Assembly (NCBI GenBank): GCA_028293125.1
Contig: JAQGPJ010000055.1
Location: 89,753-153,752 of the forward strand
Source: Verrucomicrobiales bacterium
GTDB taxonomy: Bacteria; Verrucomicrobiota; Verrucomicrobiia; Verrucomicrobiales; V1-33
Length of the DNA: 64,000 bases
Direction of reading: 5' to 3'
Each line of letters starts with the position of its first letter. Position 1 is the first letter of the stretch. The notes under the pieces were generated by a model. That model had not been told where the DNA came from, did not search any database, and worked only from the letters and a program-made list of their open reading frames with translations. Below, piece by piece: positions 36,480 through 45,122 of the stretch. A program made the translations under genes and the position numbers.

Positions 36480-39236
36480 TCAAAGCCCGGACACCCGGAG
36501 GCGGAAAAACCGTGCCGCACCATCCACCGGGGCGGGCGCGGTCAGTGTGCGCGTTCCCGGCACTGCGGGGGGTGCCGGGGCGTTGCCGGGGACATCCCAC
36601 GGGCTCCAGTTGGTGAAGTCGAGGCTGGTTTCAATGACGGCGGTGCGGTTGGCCGGGTGCGGGAAGGTTAGGATCAGGCGGTCGTCGGTGGCGGGAATGG
36701 CGGGGGCTATGGCCGGCTGCCAAGGAGGATTCAGCGCATGGGGATCCTGACCCAGCAGGAACTCGGTGCGGTTCGCCGTGCCGTCGCCGTCCGGGTCATC
36801 ATCCGGAAGGGAGCCGGGCGCGCCGGGCGTGGGGAAGTGGGTGGCCTGCCATTGCGCCTGGCTTTGGCGGGCGGGCAGCGCCTCGGTGATCCAGCGGGTC
36901 AGAAGGGCCTCGGCGGCGGCATCGCGCTCCAAGGTGGCCAAGGGCGGCATGCGGGGCACGCCGCTGTCGTCGCCGCGGAGCCGGGCGAGGATCATGGAGT
37001 GCTCCAAGTCACCCGGCACGCACCAGCGGTTGGCGGGATCGCCGCCGTCGTTGACCAGCGGGCCATTGATCAGATTGGCGAGGTCGGTCGGCGTGGGCGC
37101 GCGGGCGTCCCAGTAGCCGCTGGAGGCCCCGCCCGGCTGGTGGCACTGCACGCAGTTCACGGCCAGATAGGACCGCACCCGCCATTCGAGCGAGGCGTCC
37201 TCATTGTCCGCGGCGGCGAAGGCCGGCAGGGTGTGGACCCCGCTGACGGGAGCGGAGAAATAACTCGCCGCGCTGAGGGCCGCGATCTGGTTCAGGGTTT
37301 CCGCGCCATAGGGATGGAAGCGGTTCAGCTGCGGGGTGTTGAAGCTGAGTGCATACCCTCCGGCGGGCGTGTGGCAGGAGCGGCACTCCGCCCGGCTGGG
37401 ATACCGCCAAATCTGCGCGGGGCTGCTGGCGGGCACGGCGGCGGACAAGCCGTCCTCGGGCACCAGATCGGCATCGCTCTGGTCATCCCGCCAACGATAG
37501 CTCAGGCCGTAAACATCGGTGGGGGTTTTGACCAGAAACCGCGTCTCCAGCCGGCGGCGGGTGGCGGGATTGCCGCGGGTGGTGTCGAGATCGAAATGTT
37601 TGACCCACACCATGCCCGCCGGCAGCGTCCAAGGGCCGTCCGCGGAGAAGCCGACGGTGTCCGTCAGGTTGCGGATGGCGAACCACCGGGTCTTGACCGC
37701 GTGGTCGCTCCAGAAGTCCACATTCGGCGCATAGGGGATCAGCCCCGCGGCGGGCGCCAGGCTGGCCACATCGGAAAAGGCTCCGGTGGCGGACAGGGTG
37801 GCGGGCGGCTGCACGCCGGTGGTGCCGCTGCGCGCCAGCCGTTTCACCTGGCCGCCCGTGAGATCGCACAGCAGAGCGTCGCCGTTGCGCGGATCATAAC
37901 CCCAGCCGGAAACCCCCGTCTCCGTGGCCAGCCGCTGGCCCAGTCCGCCGCCTCCGCCGGCCCAGCGTCCGTCAGGCTGTTCCGTGAGCGCCACGATGAA
38001 GCCGGTGTTGAAGTCGCAGAACAAATATTTGCCCGCCAGTTCCGGCAGCCGGTCGCCGCGGTAAACGACCCCGCCTGTGACCGAGGACCCGTTGATGACC
38101 GGATTCCCGCCGCCGGAGGAGTGCCGGTATTCATAGATGGGCGGATCGCTGGTCCAGCCGGCGGGCGGCGTGGCCGGCGGGTTCGCGGGGCTGTGGGCGT
38201 GCAGTCCCTCGCGCCAGCTCCAGCCTCCGTTGAAGCCCGGCGTGATGATATCGATCTCCTCCCACGCATCCTGCCCCACCTCGCCGCAGAACAGACGGCC
38301 TGTCAGCGGATCGAAGCTCATGCGCCAAGGATTCCGCAGGCCGATGGCGTGCCACTCGGTGCGGATGGCGGTTTTGGGAAAGGTGAATCCGTTGTAGGTG
38401 GCATTGCCCGTGCCCTCCGCCAGCGGCAGAAACGGATTGTCCGGCGGAACGGCGTAGCTGTCCGGCGTGATGGCGCTGTCTCCGGCGGCGGTGGTGCTGC
38501 TCTCATCGTGCGGATTGGGCGGTAGGCTGCCCGGCTTGCGGTCCACATCCACCCGCAGGATGCCGCCGAAAAAGTCCTTGGCGATGCGCCGGGCATTGTC
38601 CGCCCCGTCCCGCTGCGGTCCCTCGTCGCCCACCGAGATGTAGAGATATCCGTCCGGCCCGAAAGCCATATCGCCGCCGTTGTGGTTCCCTGCCCCGTCC
38701 CGCTGGGTGATCAGCGGCGCTTCCGTGGCCCCCTCCGCCGACACGGCGGCGTTGTAGTCGCCCGGCGTCCCGGTGGCCGTGAACCGCGCCACCCGCTGAT
38801 GCAGCCGCCCGGAAATGTTCAGACTGTAAAACACATAAAAATACCCGTTCTCATTGTAGCGCGGATGGAAAGCCAGACTCAGAATCCCGCACTCGCTGCC
38901 CGTCTCCAAAGGCCGTCCGCGGCTTTGCAGCCAGGAGGCGAGGGGCAGGAAAACCGCCTGGGTCATGCTGTCCAGGTTCACGATCCGGATGCCGCTGTTG
39001 CGCTCGATCACAAAAAGCCGGTTTTTCACCCCCGGCGGCGAGGCGATATCAATCGGATTGGAGAACGTCAGGGACCCCAGCGCGTTCTGCGTGGTGTAGC
39101 CCGTGGCCACCGGCGGCTCCTCCGGCAGATTCAGCGCGGCGGCGGCCTGCCTTGCCAGCTGGGCCAGCGCGGCGGGGGGGAAGCCGGGCAGCAGCGGAAG
39201 AAGTATAAGAAAAGCGGACAGCAGGGGCTTTTTCAT
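36480..39236 (-). CDS. Secreted PQQ-type sugar dehydrogenase fused to a cytochrome c-like domain
   Basis: 918 residues with a signal peptide (MKKPLLSAFLILLPLLPGFPPAALA). Residues about 45-440 form a glucose/sorbosone dehydrogenase beta-propeller (RLFVIERNSGIRIV, GILSLAFHPRYNENGYFYVFYS, NHNGGDMAFGPDGYLYISVGDEG). A central region has two heme attachment sites, CRSCH and CVQCH, in the order seen in large fused dehydrogenase/cytochrome proteins (HNE_0200-like). The end has DDDPDGDGTANRTEFLLGQDP and a short beta domain closing FFRLRVSGL, like the three preceding genes. It probably oxidises sugars or sugar alcohols in the periplasm or at the cell surface and passes electrons to the hemes. Confidence 0.82.
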   Translation of the reverse strand: MKKPLLSAFLILLPLLPGFPPAALAQLARQAAAALNLPEEPPVATGYTTQNALGSLTFSNPIDIASPPGVKNRLFVIERNSGIRIVNLDSMTQAVFLPLASWLQSRGRPLETGSECGILSLAFHPRYNENGYFYVFYSLNISGRLHQRVARFTATGTPGDYNAAVSAEGATEAPLITQRDGAGNHNGGDMAFGPDGYLYISVGDEGPQRDGADNARRIAKDFFGGILRVDVDRKPGSLPPNPHDESSTTAAGDSAITPDSYAVPPDNPFLPLAEGTGNATYNGFTFPKTAIRTEWHAIGLRNPWRMSFDPLTGRLFCGEVGQDAWEEIDIITPGFNGGWSWREGLHAHSPANPPATPPAGWTSDPPIYEYRHSSGGGNPVINGSSVTGGVVYRGDRLPELAGKYLFCDFNTGFIVALTEQPDGRWAGGGGGLGQRLATETGVSGWGYDPRNGDALLCDLTGGQVKRLARSGTTGVQPPATLSATGAFSDVASLAPAAGLIPYAPNVDFWSDHAVKTRWFAIRNLTDTVGFSADGPWTLPAGMVWVKHFDLDTTRGNPATRRRLETRFLVKTPTDVYGLSYRWRDDQSDADLVPEDGLSAAVPASSPAQIWRYPSRAECRSCHTPAGGYALSFNTPQLNRFHPYGAETLNQIAALSAASYFSAPVSGVHTLPAFAAADNEDASLEWRVRSYLAVNCVQCHQPGGASSGYWDARAPTPTDLANLINGPLVNDGGDPANRWCVPGDLEHSMILARLRGDDSGVPRMPPLATLERDAAAEALLTRWITEALPARQSQAQWQATHFPTPGAPGSLPDDDPDGDGTANRTEFLLGQDPHALNPPWQPAIAPAIPATDDRLILTFPHPANRTAVIETSLDFTNWSPWDVPGNAPAPPAVPGTRTLTAPAPVDGAARFFRLRVSGL

Positions 39237-39253
39237 GGAGGGAGGGGGGAAGA

Positions 39254-39445
39254 GTTTTCAGTTTTCAGAAACCTGGAACCACGCCTTCCCGCTCCGGGCA
39301 GTCCACTTTCGTCCACTTGGTCCACTTCGTCCACTCGGAAGCGGGGAGTAGGTTAAAGGGTTCAGGGTCAGGATGGACGGGATGGACAAAGCCAACCGCC
39401 GCGCAAAGGTGCCGCGCCGGGCTTCTGAAAACTGAAAACTGAAAA
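39254..39445. repeat. Intergenic hairpin repeat element, copy E (most complete)
   Basis: Bounded by two GTTTTCA heptads (39254-39267) and three inverse TGAAAAC heptads (39425-39445), so the ends can pair. Inside are the shared core at 39263-39294, tandem GTCCACTTC/GTCCACTTG units (about 39301-39336), GGTTAAAGGGTTCAGG, and GGATGGACGGGATGGACAAA. The layout of inverted ends and no ORF is like a MITE or large REP element. It lies between divergent genes. Confidence 0.7.
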
Positions 39446-39451
39446 CTCCTC

Positions 39452-40297
39452 ATGGCTCCCGCCACCGTCCTCGCCATCCTTTTCGCCGCCGCGCTGCATG
39501 CGGGCTGGAACGCCCTGCTGCGCTCAGGCAGCGACCGCATGTGGTCCATGACCATCATGTCCACCGCCGTGGCGGCGGTCTGCGGCGGCCTGACTTTTCT
39601 GGTGCCGGCGCCGGCCATGGCCAGCTGGGGGTATATGGCGCTGTCCGGCCTGCTGCACATCGGCTACAATCTGTTTCTGGTGCGCACCTACCGCGGCGGA
39701 GATCTGGGGCAGACGTATCCCATCGCCCGCGGTGCCTCGCCGCTGCTGGTCTCCGTCGGAGCCGCCCTGTTCGCCCGCGAACTGCCGGATCCCGTCAGCC
39801 TGCTGGGGGTGGTGCTGGTGTCCGGCGGCATTCTGTCCCTGGCTTTTCACGGGCGGCGCCCGCCTCCCGGCACCCTGCCCTCCGCGCTGGCCACGGGCTG
39901 CTTCATCGGAGCCTACAGCGTGGCCGACGGCATCGGCGCGCGGTTGTCGGGAACCCCCGTCGGCTACACCGTCTGGATGTGCCTGACTTACGGGGTGATG
40001 ATGCCGCTGATCCACATCCGCCTGCGCGGCTGGAAAAGCCTGATCCGCAGCCGCCGGGAGACGCTAACCGTCGCCGCCGGCGGCGTGGTGTCGCTGCTCG
40101 CCTACGGCATCGTCATCGCCGCCATGACCTTCGGACCGATGGGGCCGGTCTCGGCCCTGCGGGAGACCAGCGTGGTGTTCGCCGCCCTGCTAGGCCGCTT
40201 TTTCCTGGATGAGAAACTGACCGTCCAGCGGCTGACCGCCTGCGCCGTCATCGCGCTGGGCGCGTTCTGCATCGGCCATAACGGCGGGAGGGGATGA
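39452..40297 (+). CDS. EamA/DMT-family membrane transporter
   Basis: 281 residues with about ten membrane helices arranged as two EamA repeats (MAPATVLAILFAAALHAGWNALLR and GTLPSALATGCFIGAYSVADG each start one). PVSALRETSVVFAALLGRFFLDEKLT is the conserved end of an EamA domain. Members export metabolites or amino acids. The substrate is unknown. The start codon lies 6 bp after repeat copy E, so the element forms the whole upstream region. Confidence 0.82.
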   Translation: MAPATVLAILFAAALHAGWNALLRSGSDRMWSMTIMSTAVAAVCGGLTFLVPAPAMASWGYMALSGLLHIGYNLFLVRTYRGGDLGQTYPIARGASPLLVSVGAALFARELPDPVSLLGVVLVSGGILSLAFHGRRPPPGTLPSALATGCFIGAYSVADGIGARLSGTPVGYTVWMCLTYGVMMPLIHIRLRGWKSLIRSRRETLTVAAGGVVSLLAYGIVIAAMTFGPMGPVSALRETSVVFAALLGRFFLDEKLTVQRLTACAVIALGAFCIGHNGGRG

Positions 40298-40402
40298 TTT
40301 TCATGCATCATTGCGCACAGCAATATCCGGGACGCTGGACTTCACAGGGCGGTTCCATGAATCACAGCCCCGCAGCACGGCAGCCCTGGCACTCCGGACG
40401 GT

Positions 40403-40939
40403 CTAACCATCGGAAAACCTGACAGACAGCGTTCTCCGGCGCTTCGACGTGATGACGACCGTTCCGGCAAGCTTGTCATGCCATGCCTGATGGCGGCGGT
40501 CAAAAGCGGCCCAGAGGAATCCCAGCCCGAATGGAAGAAGGGAAAGGAAATACCCCAGATAGCGCCGCACCGCCTGCCCCGCGGAAATCGTTTTTCCGGT
40601 TTTGGCGTCCACCACCGACGCGGACACAGCCATCTTCCCGGGTGTCGCCTGGGAAACAAGCCAGAAGATAATGGTCGCCACCGCCGGAAAAACGTAGGAG
40701 ATGACAAAATCCGCCGGCCCCATGGCAAAGTCCGTGTTGTCCCCGGTGAAATAGGCGGTGCCATAGAAAAAAATCAGGGCGGGGGCGGTCATCAGAAAGG
40801 TGAGGGCACCATCGATCACGGAGGCGGCCACGCGGAGCCAGAATCCCGCATACTCCCGGTTCCGGAAATCCGCGGGACCACCCTCCGGAGCAAGGATAGC
40901 CGACCGCGGCGGGGCATAGGGATTCGGATCCAGATTCAA
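40403..40939 (-). CDS. RDD-family membrane protein
   Basis: 178 residues from TTG 40939, chosen because AAAGG precedes it by about 8 bases and the upstream frame to 41080 shows no conserved sequence. The RDD signature begins at YAGFWLRVAASVIDGALTFL (the RDD motif itself is shifted: R-x-x-A-S-x-x-D). Three hydrophobic helices follow, then TPGKMAVSASVVDAKTGKTISAGQAVRRYLGYFLSLLPFGLGFLWAAFDRRHQAWHDKLAGT. RDD proteins are thought to be transporters or ion antiporters in some bacteria. The function here is unknown. Confidence 0.72.
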   Translation of the reverse strand: MNLDPNPYAPPRSAILAPEGGPADFRNREYAGFWLRVAASVIDGALTFLMTAPALIFFYGTAYFTGDNTDFAMGPADFVISYVFPAVATIIFWLVSQATPGKMAVSASVVDAKTGKTISAGQAVRRYLGYFLSLLPFGLGFLWAAFDRRHQAWHDKLAGTVVITSKRRRTLSVRFSDG

Positions 40940-41144
40940 GGAAGTGGCCTTTGGAGACTGCGGCGGGCGGGAAATGAATGACGCCGGATGCCACCGCCTG
41001 TCAACGACCGCGCGGCGGGGATCCCGGCATTTGGCATCCGCGGCACCATTGTCAGTGTCAGGGTCAGGCCGGAAAACCAATCGTGTTTTCTGTTTCTGAA
41101 AAACGGAAAACTGGCTCCGGCCTCAGCCGCCATTCCTGTCCGGT

Positions 41145-42245
41145 TTATTTTTCGGTCTTGATCCGCTTCATTTCACTGACAAGCCCCAGCTTCCGCCCCT
41201 CCAGATACAGGGTGTCCGGACCGCGGCTGATCAGCCAGCTCTCGTCCGGCTCGCCGTTGTCCTTCAGCAGTTCGCCGACGGTCATCTCCAGAAGCTTTTT
41301 GAGGAACGGATCCCCGCCCCGGATATCGCCTGTTTTGCACTCCCCGGCCGTCACCAGCTGTTTTTCCCTGCCGATCCGCCAGCTCCCGGTCATGGAGATA
41401 TCAACACTGGCATTGGCACTGGCATCGCCATCGCCACCGGCCTGCTTTCCGTCCTCCGGGGAATCGGCGGTGAAGGTGAGCGTCCCTTTGGTGGTGTAGG
41501 CTCCGTCCCCGCCGTAGTGGTCCTGGGATTCCACGCGGAGCGTCACGATGCGCTCCCCGGCGCTCATGGTGTGGCTTCCAGACGATTTCCAGACGCCCGG
41601 GAAATAATCCTCCGGGCGCGCCGGCCCGCCGGAGGGGGAGGTGAGGAGATTCCCCCCTCTCCTGCCCAGAAGCGGGGCTCCGGGGTCTCCCAGGATACGG
41701 AAACCCTGGCGGTCATAAAAAACGTCGTTCCAGAAGATAAAGCCGTCCTCATGCGCGGCCAGCTTCAGCAGAAACGCGGTGGAGGTCCCGCCGCTGTCGA
41801 ATCCATGGGGCAGCAGGATGCCGTAGGTCCTTTTGACCGCGGGAATGGCCTCCCGCAGGGCGGCGGCGGGCGCTTCGGCACCGGGGTCCTCCTTCGGAAA
41901 GCGGGAGACACGCTCCTGTATTTTCCCGTTCCGGACTTCCCGATCGCCGTCCTCCCTCTCCCGGATCCGCACTTTGGCGGCATTCCATTCCACCGTGAAG
42001 CGCACCGGCCCCTTCCCCTCCGCATCCGTGGCGGCCCGCACCGCGGCTCCCTCGGCCAGCCCGCGCAGGGTTTCGAATTCCAGCGGCTTCTCCTGGCGGG
42101 AAAGCACGATGGCGGCCGTGGCATCCGATCCGGCTTCGGAATCGGAGTCGGAGTCGGAATCCTTCTCCTGTCCAAGGCAGGGCCGGGTCAGTGACACTGA
42201 CAGTGGCAGGAGAACAAACAGCAGAATACAGAGGGGGCGCGGCAT
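41145..42245 (-). CDS. Secreted protein of unknown function with acidic DS repeat
   Basis: 366 residues from ATG 42245 (42269 would add 8). A signal peptide (MPRPLCILLFVLLPLSVSLTRPCLG) is followed by DSDSDSDSE, a hexanucleotide-encoded repeat, and a mixed alpha/beta region with no family I recognise. The centre (GILLPHGFDSGGTSTAFLLKLAAHEDGFIFWNDVFYDRQG) and the GTWRIGREKQLV-like end suggest a beta-rich fold of the lipocalin/TIGR03067 kind, but this is only an impression. It is expressed singly from its own promoter. Confidence 0.55.
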   Translation of the reverse strand: MPRPLCILLFVLLPLSVSLTRPCLGQEKDSDSDSDSEAGSDATAAIVLSRQEKPLEFETLRGLAEGAAVRAATDAEGKGPVRFTVEWNAAKVRIREREDGDREVRNGKIQERVSRFPKEDPGAEAPAAALREAIPAVKRTYGILLPHGFDSGGTSTAFLLKLAAHEDGFIFWNDVFYDRQGFRILGDPGAPLLGRRGGNLLTSPSGGPARPEDYFPGVWKSSGSHTMSAGERIVTLRVESQDHYGGDGAYTTKGTLTFTADSPEDGKQAGGDGDASANASVDISMTGSWRIGREKQLVTAGECKTGDIRGGDPFLKKLLEMTVGELLKDNGEPDESWLISRGPDTLYLEGRKLGLVSEMKRIKTEK

Positions 42246-42289
42246 GGCGGAGATCGGAGTTGGGTTCAATTCAATCGTGTCCCGCAGGC

Positions 42290-42317
42290 TTTATACAGAG
42301 TTTCCAACCCGGCTCAA
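42290..42317 (-). promoter_or_regulatory. Candidate sigma-70 promoter for the DS-repeat secreted protein gene
   Basis: On the minus strand TTGAGC (complement of 42312-42317) and TATAAA (complement of 42290-42295) are 16 bp apart, 45 bp upstream of ATG 42245. Good match at -10, moderate at -35. Confidence 0.45.
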
Positions 42318-42387
42318 GTTTTGACGAACGGACATTGGCTTATTCCATGGTGCCTGCGGCCTGTGGGCTGTGGCCGCCAAGCCCGAT

Positions 42388-42442
42388 GGCCCCGGACCAG
42401 CACGCCGCACGCGGACAGTCCGGGTGCGCGCGGGCCTTTTTT
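42388..42442 (+). terminator. GC-rich hairpin with T6 tract in a divergent region (terminator or end of a small RNA)
   Basis: GGCCC at 42388-42392 can pair with GGGCC at 42432-42436, enclosing a second stem (CGCAC/GTGCG) and followed directly by six T at 42437-42442. This is intrinsic-terminator form on the plus strand, yet it sits upstream of a plus-strand gene (42559) with no gene before it. It may end a small RNA starting near 42320-42350, or attenuate the next gene. Confidence 0.4.
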
Positions 42443-42558
42443 GTGACCACCGTGTCACCTTTCTGGCGCTCAAAGAAAAGTGGACCAACTTCCGGGCCGT
42501 TGAATTTGATACGGTTTAACCCGCTGGCAGCCTGTGGAATCCGCCCTCAGCCTGCCGC

Positions 42559-42993
42559 ATGACTGCTGAGGAATTTTTTCAGGCTGAGCTGCTGGCCGCA
42601 TGGCATTCCGTTCCCGCTCACTCCCGTCCTCCGCAGGTCTGGCTGAGACAGCACACTCCGTTTGACTGTGAGCCTGACACTTACCGAATCCCGACACCCG
42701 TGCAGGCCGCTTGGCTGCTGCGGGATGGCCGGATCACGCCCAAACCAGTCTCCGAATTCCTCCGGTTTTATGTGGTTCAGAGCGACCGGATCTGGTCCTC
42801 CGCGGATTTGCCGCCGCCCTCCCCCCTCTTTGACATGGGCGCTCACGAATTCGCCCTGTCCTCCTTTGCCGGGATTTCCGGCACTTCGGATTATTTTTTC
42901 CAATGGCAGTTTGCCGGGCTGCACGGACGGGCTGACCGTTACCACCATGAAAACGGCGTGTTCACCCCCGCCGACAACCTGTGGATTTCCTGA
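42559..42993 (+). CDS. Hypothetical protein (144 residues)
   Basis: ATG 42559 opens a frame with ordinary amino-acid composition and aromatic-rich stretches (FLRFYVVQSDRIW, SDYFFQWQFAGLHGRADRYHH). No signal peptide or membrane helix. The family is not recognised. Small soluble proteins of this size next to TA and membrane-protein remnants are often accessory-island genes, but no partner shows a mechanism. Confidence 0.5.
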   Translation: MTAEEFFQAELLAAWHSVPAHSRPPQVWLRQHTPFDCEPDTYRIPTPVQAAWLLRDGRITPKPVSEFLRFYVVQSDRIWSSADLPPPSPLFDMGAHEFALSSFAGISGTSDYFFQWQFAGLHGRADRYHHENGVFTPADNLWIS

Positions 42994-43072
42994 CCGCCGA
43001 CACTGAAAAGCCAGTGGAGGCATAGCCCCGACCTGCTGTTTTTTCAAAACCGGATATCAGTTTTATTTTATC

Positions 43073-43455
43073 ATGATACCCGAAAATGAATATCAGCGCC
43101 TGCTCACCGCAGGGCGGATTTTCTTCACCGCCGCCACGCTGAATCATGCCTTGGGCATCACCACCGCGCTTCGCAACCTGAGGCTTTCAGAGGATGCTTT
43201 TGAAAACATGGTCGCCGGAGGAAAGGACGCGCTACCTCATATGACGCGTCTGGTGTTCGACTATCAATGGCCGCTGGCGGCGGCGGGGGACTACTGGCGG
43301 CGTTTCTGCTTTGGAAGGTCTGGACCACCGCCCGGCTGTCCACCCTGGTTTGGGCCGGTGCGGGCCTGTGGCTTCTGCCCATCATGCGGAGCATTTTGGT
43401 TCAATTCGGCATTGTGAACCCCATGACCACCATCATCACCAAATTCCAGGAATGA
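43073..43455 (+). pseudogene. Small membrane protein gene broken by a frameshift in a G-run
   Basis: From ATG 43073 the frame reads MIPENEYQRLLTAGRIFFTA to VFDYQWPLAAAG. It then continues sensibly only in the next frame: GLLAAFLLWKVWTTARLS and AGLWLLPIMRSILVQFGIV to the stop at 43455. The break falls in G5 at 43285-43289, and restoring one base joins the halves into a protein of about 127 residues with two membrane helices. Either a real single-base loss or a sequencing slip. The family is unknown. Confidence 0.6.
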
Positions 43456-43606
43456 CCGGTTGGAGGTTCTGAGCAGGAATGAGGAACCGGAAGGGCATGG
43501 CTTGGAAAATGATCCCTGCGGCAGGCTGGCCCACAAAATGGCCGTTGATAGGCGGATTATGAGCGTAAATCAGCAAATGGACATCAGGCGGGATCATAGG
43601 ATTTCC

Positions 43607-43852
43607 TCAAAAAATCCCTGCCTCCAGATCGTCAGGAAGCTGATTGAACCGGTCAGGATCAATGCCGGGCCGGACACTGCTAAAATCATGCGGTCTTACG
43701 GTGATGACCGGTTTGTCCCCTGTTGATTCCGCTTCCGCAAGACCGCGCCGCAGGGCAGTGTTCACAACCTCGTGGAATGGCATATCCAACTCCCGTGCCC
43801 GGCGCTGAAGCAACCCCGCCAAATCATCGTCGATGGTGAGCGTGGTTCTCAT
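43607..43852 (-). CDS. VapB/CopG-like ribbon-helix-helix antitoxin, orphan
   Basis: 81 residues. The first 40 form a ribbon-helix-helix DNA-binding domain (MRTTLTIDDDLAGLLQRRARELDMPFHEVVNTALRRGL). The rest (VRPHDFSSVRPGIDPDRFNQLPDDLEAG) looks like a toxin-wrapping tail of VapB-type antitoxins. No PIN-domain toxin follows on the minus strand: the next 190 bp lack any frame of that kind. It may therefore be a solitary or decayed toxin-antitoxin remnant that still controls its own promoter. Confidence 0.75.
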   Translation of the reverse strand: MRTTLTIDDDLAGLLQRRARELDMPFHEVVNTALRRGLAEAESTGDKPVITVRPHDFSSVRPGIDPDRFNQLPDDLEAGIF

Positions 43853-43854
43853 GG

Positions 43855-43898
43855 AAACATCATGATGTTTCTCGCTCTGATCTCAAGACATCATGATC
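43855..43898. promoter_or_regulatory. Antitoxin operator: perfect 16-bp palindrome plus second half-site
   Basis: AAACATCATGATGTTT at 43855-43870 is a perfect palindrome starting 2 bp upstream of the antitoxin ATG. ACATCATGAT recurs at 43888-43897, about 30 bp (three helical turns) further on. Ribbon-helix-helix antitoxins bind such palindromes to repress themselves. Binding is inferred. Confidence 0.6.
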
Positions 43899-43946
43899 AG
43901 GAAACACGGTGATTTTCGAGGCTTTCGAACCCTGACCGCACCGGAA

Positions 43947-44651
43947 TCACGCGGACGGAAATCCTGCCTCCACCAAAGCCGTGCGCAGTCTGGCCTTGCC
44001 GCCGGATTTGATGACATCGCCGTGGCCGACCACCACGCGGTCGAAGTCCCATGCCAGGATGGCGGTCAGTGAGTCCTGAAAGGCGGCTTTGTCCTTCACA
44101 CCGGCCTTCATCGGGCGGGACATTCCGGGATGATGATGGCCGCCCACGCCGGCCCACAGGAGCAGTTTGGTCCAGAGCGGCTCGCGCTCATCAAAGTTGA
44201 ACACCAGCTCCGTAAGGATCAGGGTGCGGGAGGGAATGTGAAGCATGGCGGTGTCGCGGGCCGCGGGCGCGCCTTGGATCTCAAGCGCGGCCAGCTCGCC
44301 CTCCCACTCGGCGGGCGCGGGCACGATCGGGTGGGTGGGGAATCCCACCACCTCCGAAAATCCCTCGGGAGCCAGATACGGGATGTCCGGAAACGCCGCC
44401 CTGCCCTCTTTGGCAAAGGTGTCGTGGCGCAGAATGCCGTCCAGCAGCCAGCCGGGCTCGCCCAGCGCCCGCACCGATGTCACCTCCTCCGGCGTGAACG
44501 GAGCCGTGGAGTGGATGACCAGCTTCCCCGACCGCAGGCGGATCAGGGTCACATTGCGCCGCAGGTCGGCTCCCAGCATTTTGAGGGGATAGGCGAGCAG
44601 CCAGAGATTTTCAGCCAGCGGCTGAGGTTTGACGGATGGGTTTGTGCTCAT
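43947..44651 (-). CDS. DUF4336 protein (metallo-beta-lactamase-like fold)
   Basis: From ATG 44651 this is 234 residues (the frame from 44735 would add 28). It contains ENLWLLAYPLKMLGADLRRNVTLIRLRSGKLVIHSTAPFT, GPSAPN-like YLAPEGF, the HIPSRTLILTELVFNF strand, and AWDFDRVVVGHGDVIKSGGK. These follow the DUF4336 pattern, a variant of the metallo-beta-lactamase fold with few of the usual His ligands (only HGD near the end is clear). Function unknown. The next gene on the same strand ends upstream at 45122, separated by 132 bp. Confidence 0.72.
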   Translation of the reverse strand: MSTNPSVKPQPLAENLWLLAYPLKMLGADLRRNVTLIRLRSGKLVIHSTAPFTPEEVTSVRALGEPGWLLDGILRHDTFAKEGRAAFPDIPYLAPEGFSEVVGFPTHPIVPAPAEWEGELAALEIQGAPAARDTAMLHIPSRTLILTELVFNFDEREPLWTKLLLWAGVGGHHHPGMSRPMKAGVKDKAAFQDSLTAILAWDFDRVVVGHGDVIKSGGKARLRTALVEAGFPSA

Positions 44652-44783
44652 GGTGGGGGAAAGGGTGAGTGGCTTCCAGCGCGGGAATTTTGAATCTTTA
44701 CGCTGCGGCTTGGCTCGTTGGCGCATTTCCGTCATGGCATCCCATCAATATGCCCAGGCTTATGGGATGGTGCGGATCGGTCC

Positions 44784-45122
44784 CTACCAAGGGGGATAGG
44801 CTGCCTGTAAAACCGAAATGGCCATGGCCAGTCCGATAAACGCCAGCAGGACGATGCCGGTGATCAAAGTCATCCGCTGGCTGAACCAGTGGGAGCGCTC
44901 CTCTGACCACACGGTGGCCAGGCACCACGCTGCCGGGATCAGAATCAGAAGCAGTCCCCAATTCCGCACAAACACCGGAAAGTCATGGAACCGGGCTGCC
45001 TGGGTGCCGTAGCCAAAGAGTTTCAGGGTCCCCCGTGTCAGCAGGCACCCTCCAATGATGAGTCCGGTTTGCAGAAGGGTCAGGATTCCTTGGGGCCGGT
45101 AAATGCTGAAGAGGCCAGTCAT
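44784..45122 (-). CDS. Small integral membrane protein, unknown
   Basis: 112 residues with three hydrophobic helices (ILTLLQTGLIIGGCLLTRG, NWGLLLILIPAAWCLATVW, LITGIVLLAFIGLAMAISVL) and short polar loops. No known family recognised. It is probably co-oriented with, but not necessarily cotranscribed with, the DUF4336 gene 132 bp downstream. Confidence 0.6.
   Translation of the reverse strand: MTGLFSIYRPQGILTLLQTGLIIGGCLLTRGTLKLFGYGTQAARFHDFPVFVRNWGLLLILIPAAWCLATVWSEERSHWFSQRMTLITGIVLLAFIGLAMAISVLQAAYPPW

Noticed and set aside
39452..39475. Repeat copy E as a riboswitch or leader of the EamA transporter gene
   Set aside because: The same element is found between unrelated convergent genes, so it is a dispersed repeat rather than a specific leader.
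43460..43726. An 88-codon plus-strand frame that could be a toxin beside the antitoxin
   Set aside because: It overlaps the antitoxin in antisense, starts with TTG and shows no PIN or other toxin motif.
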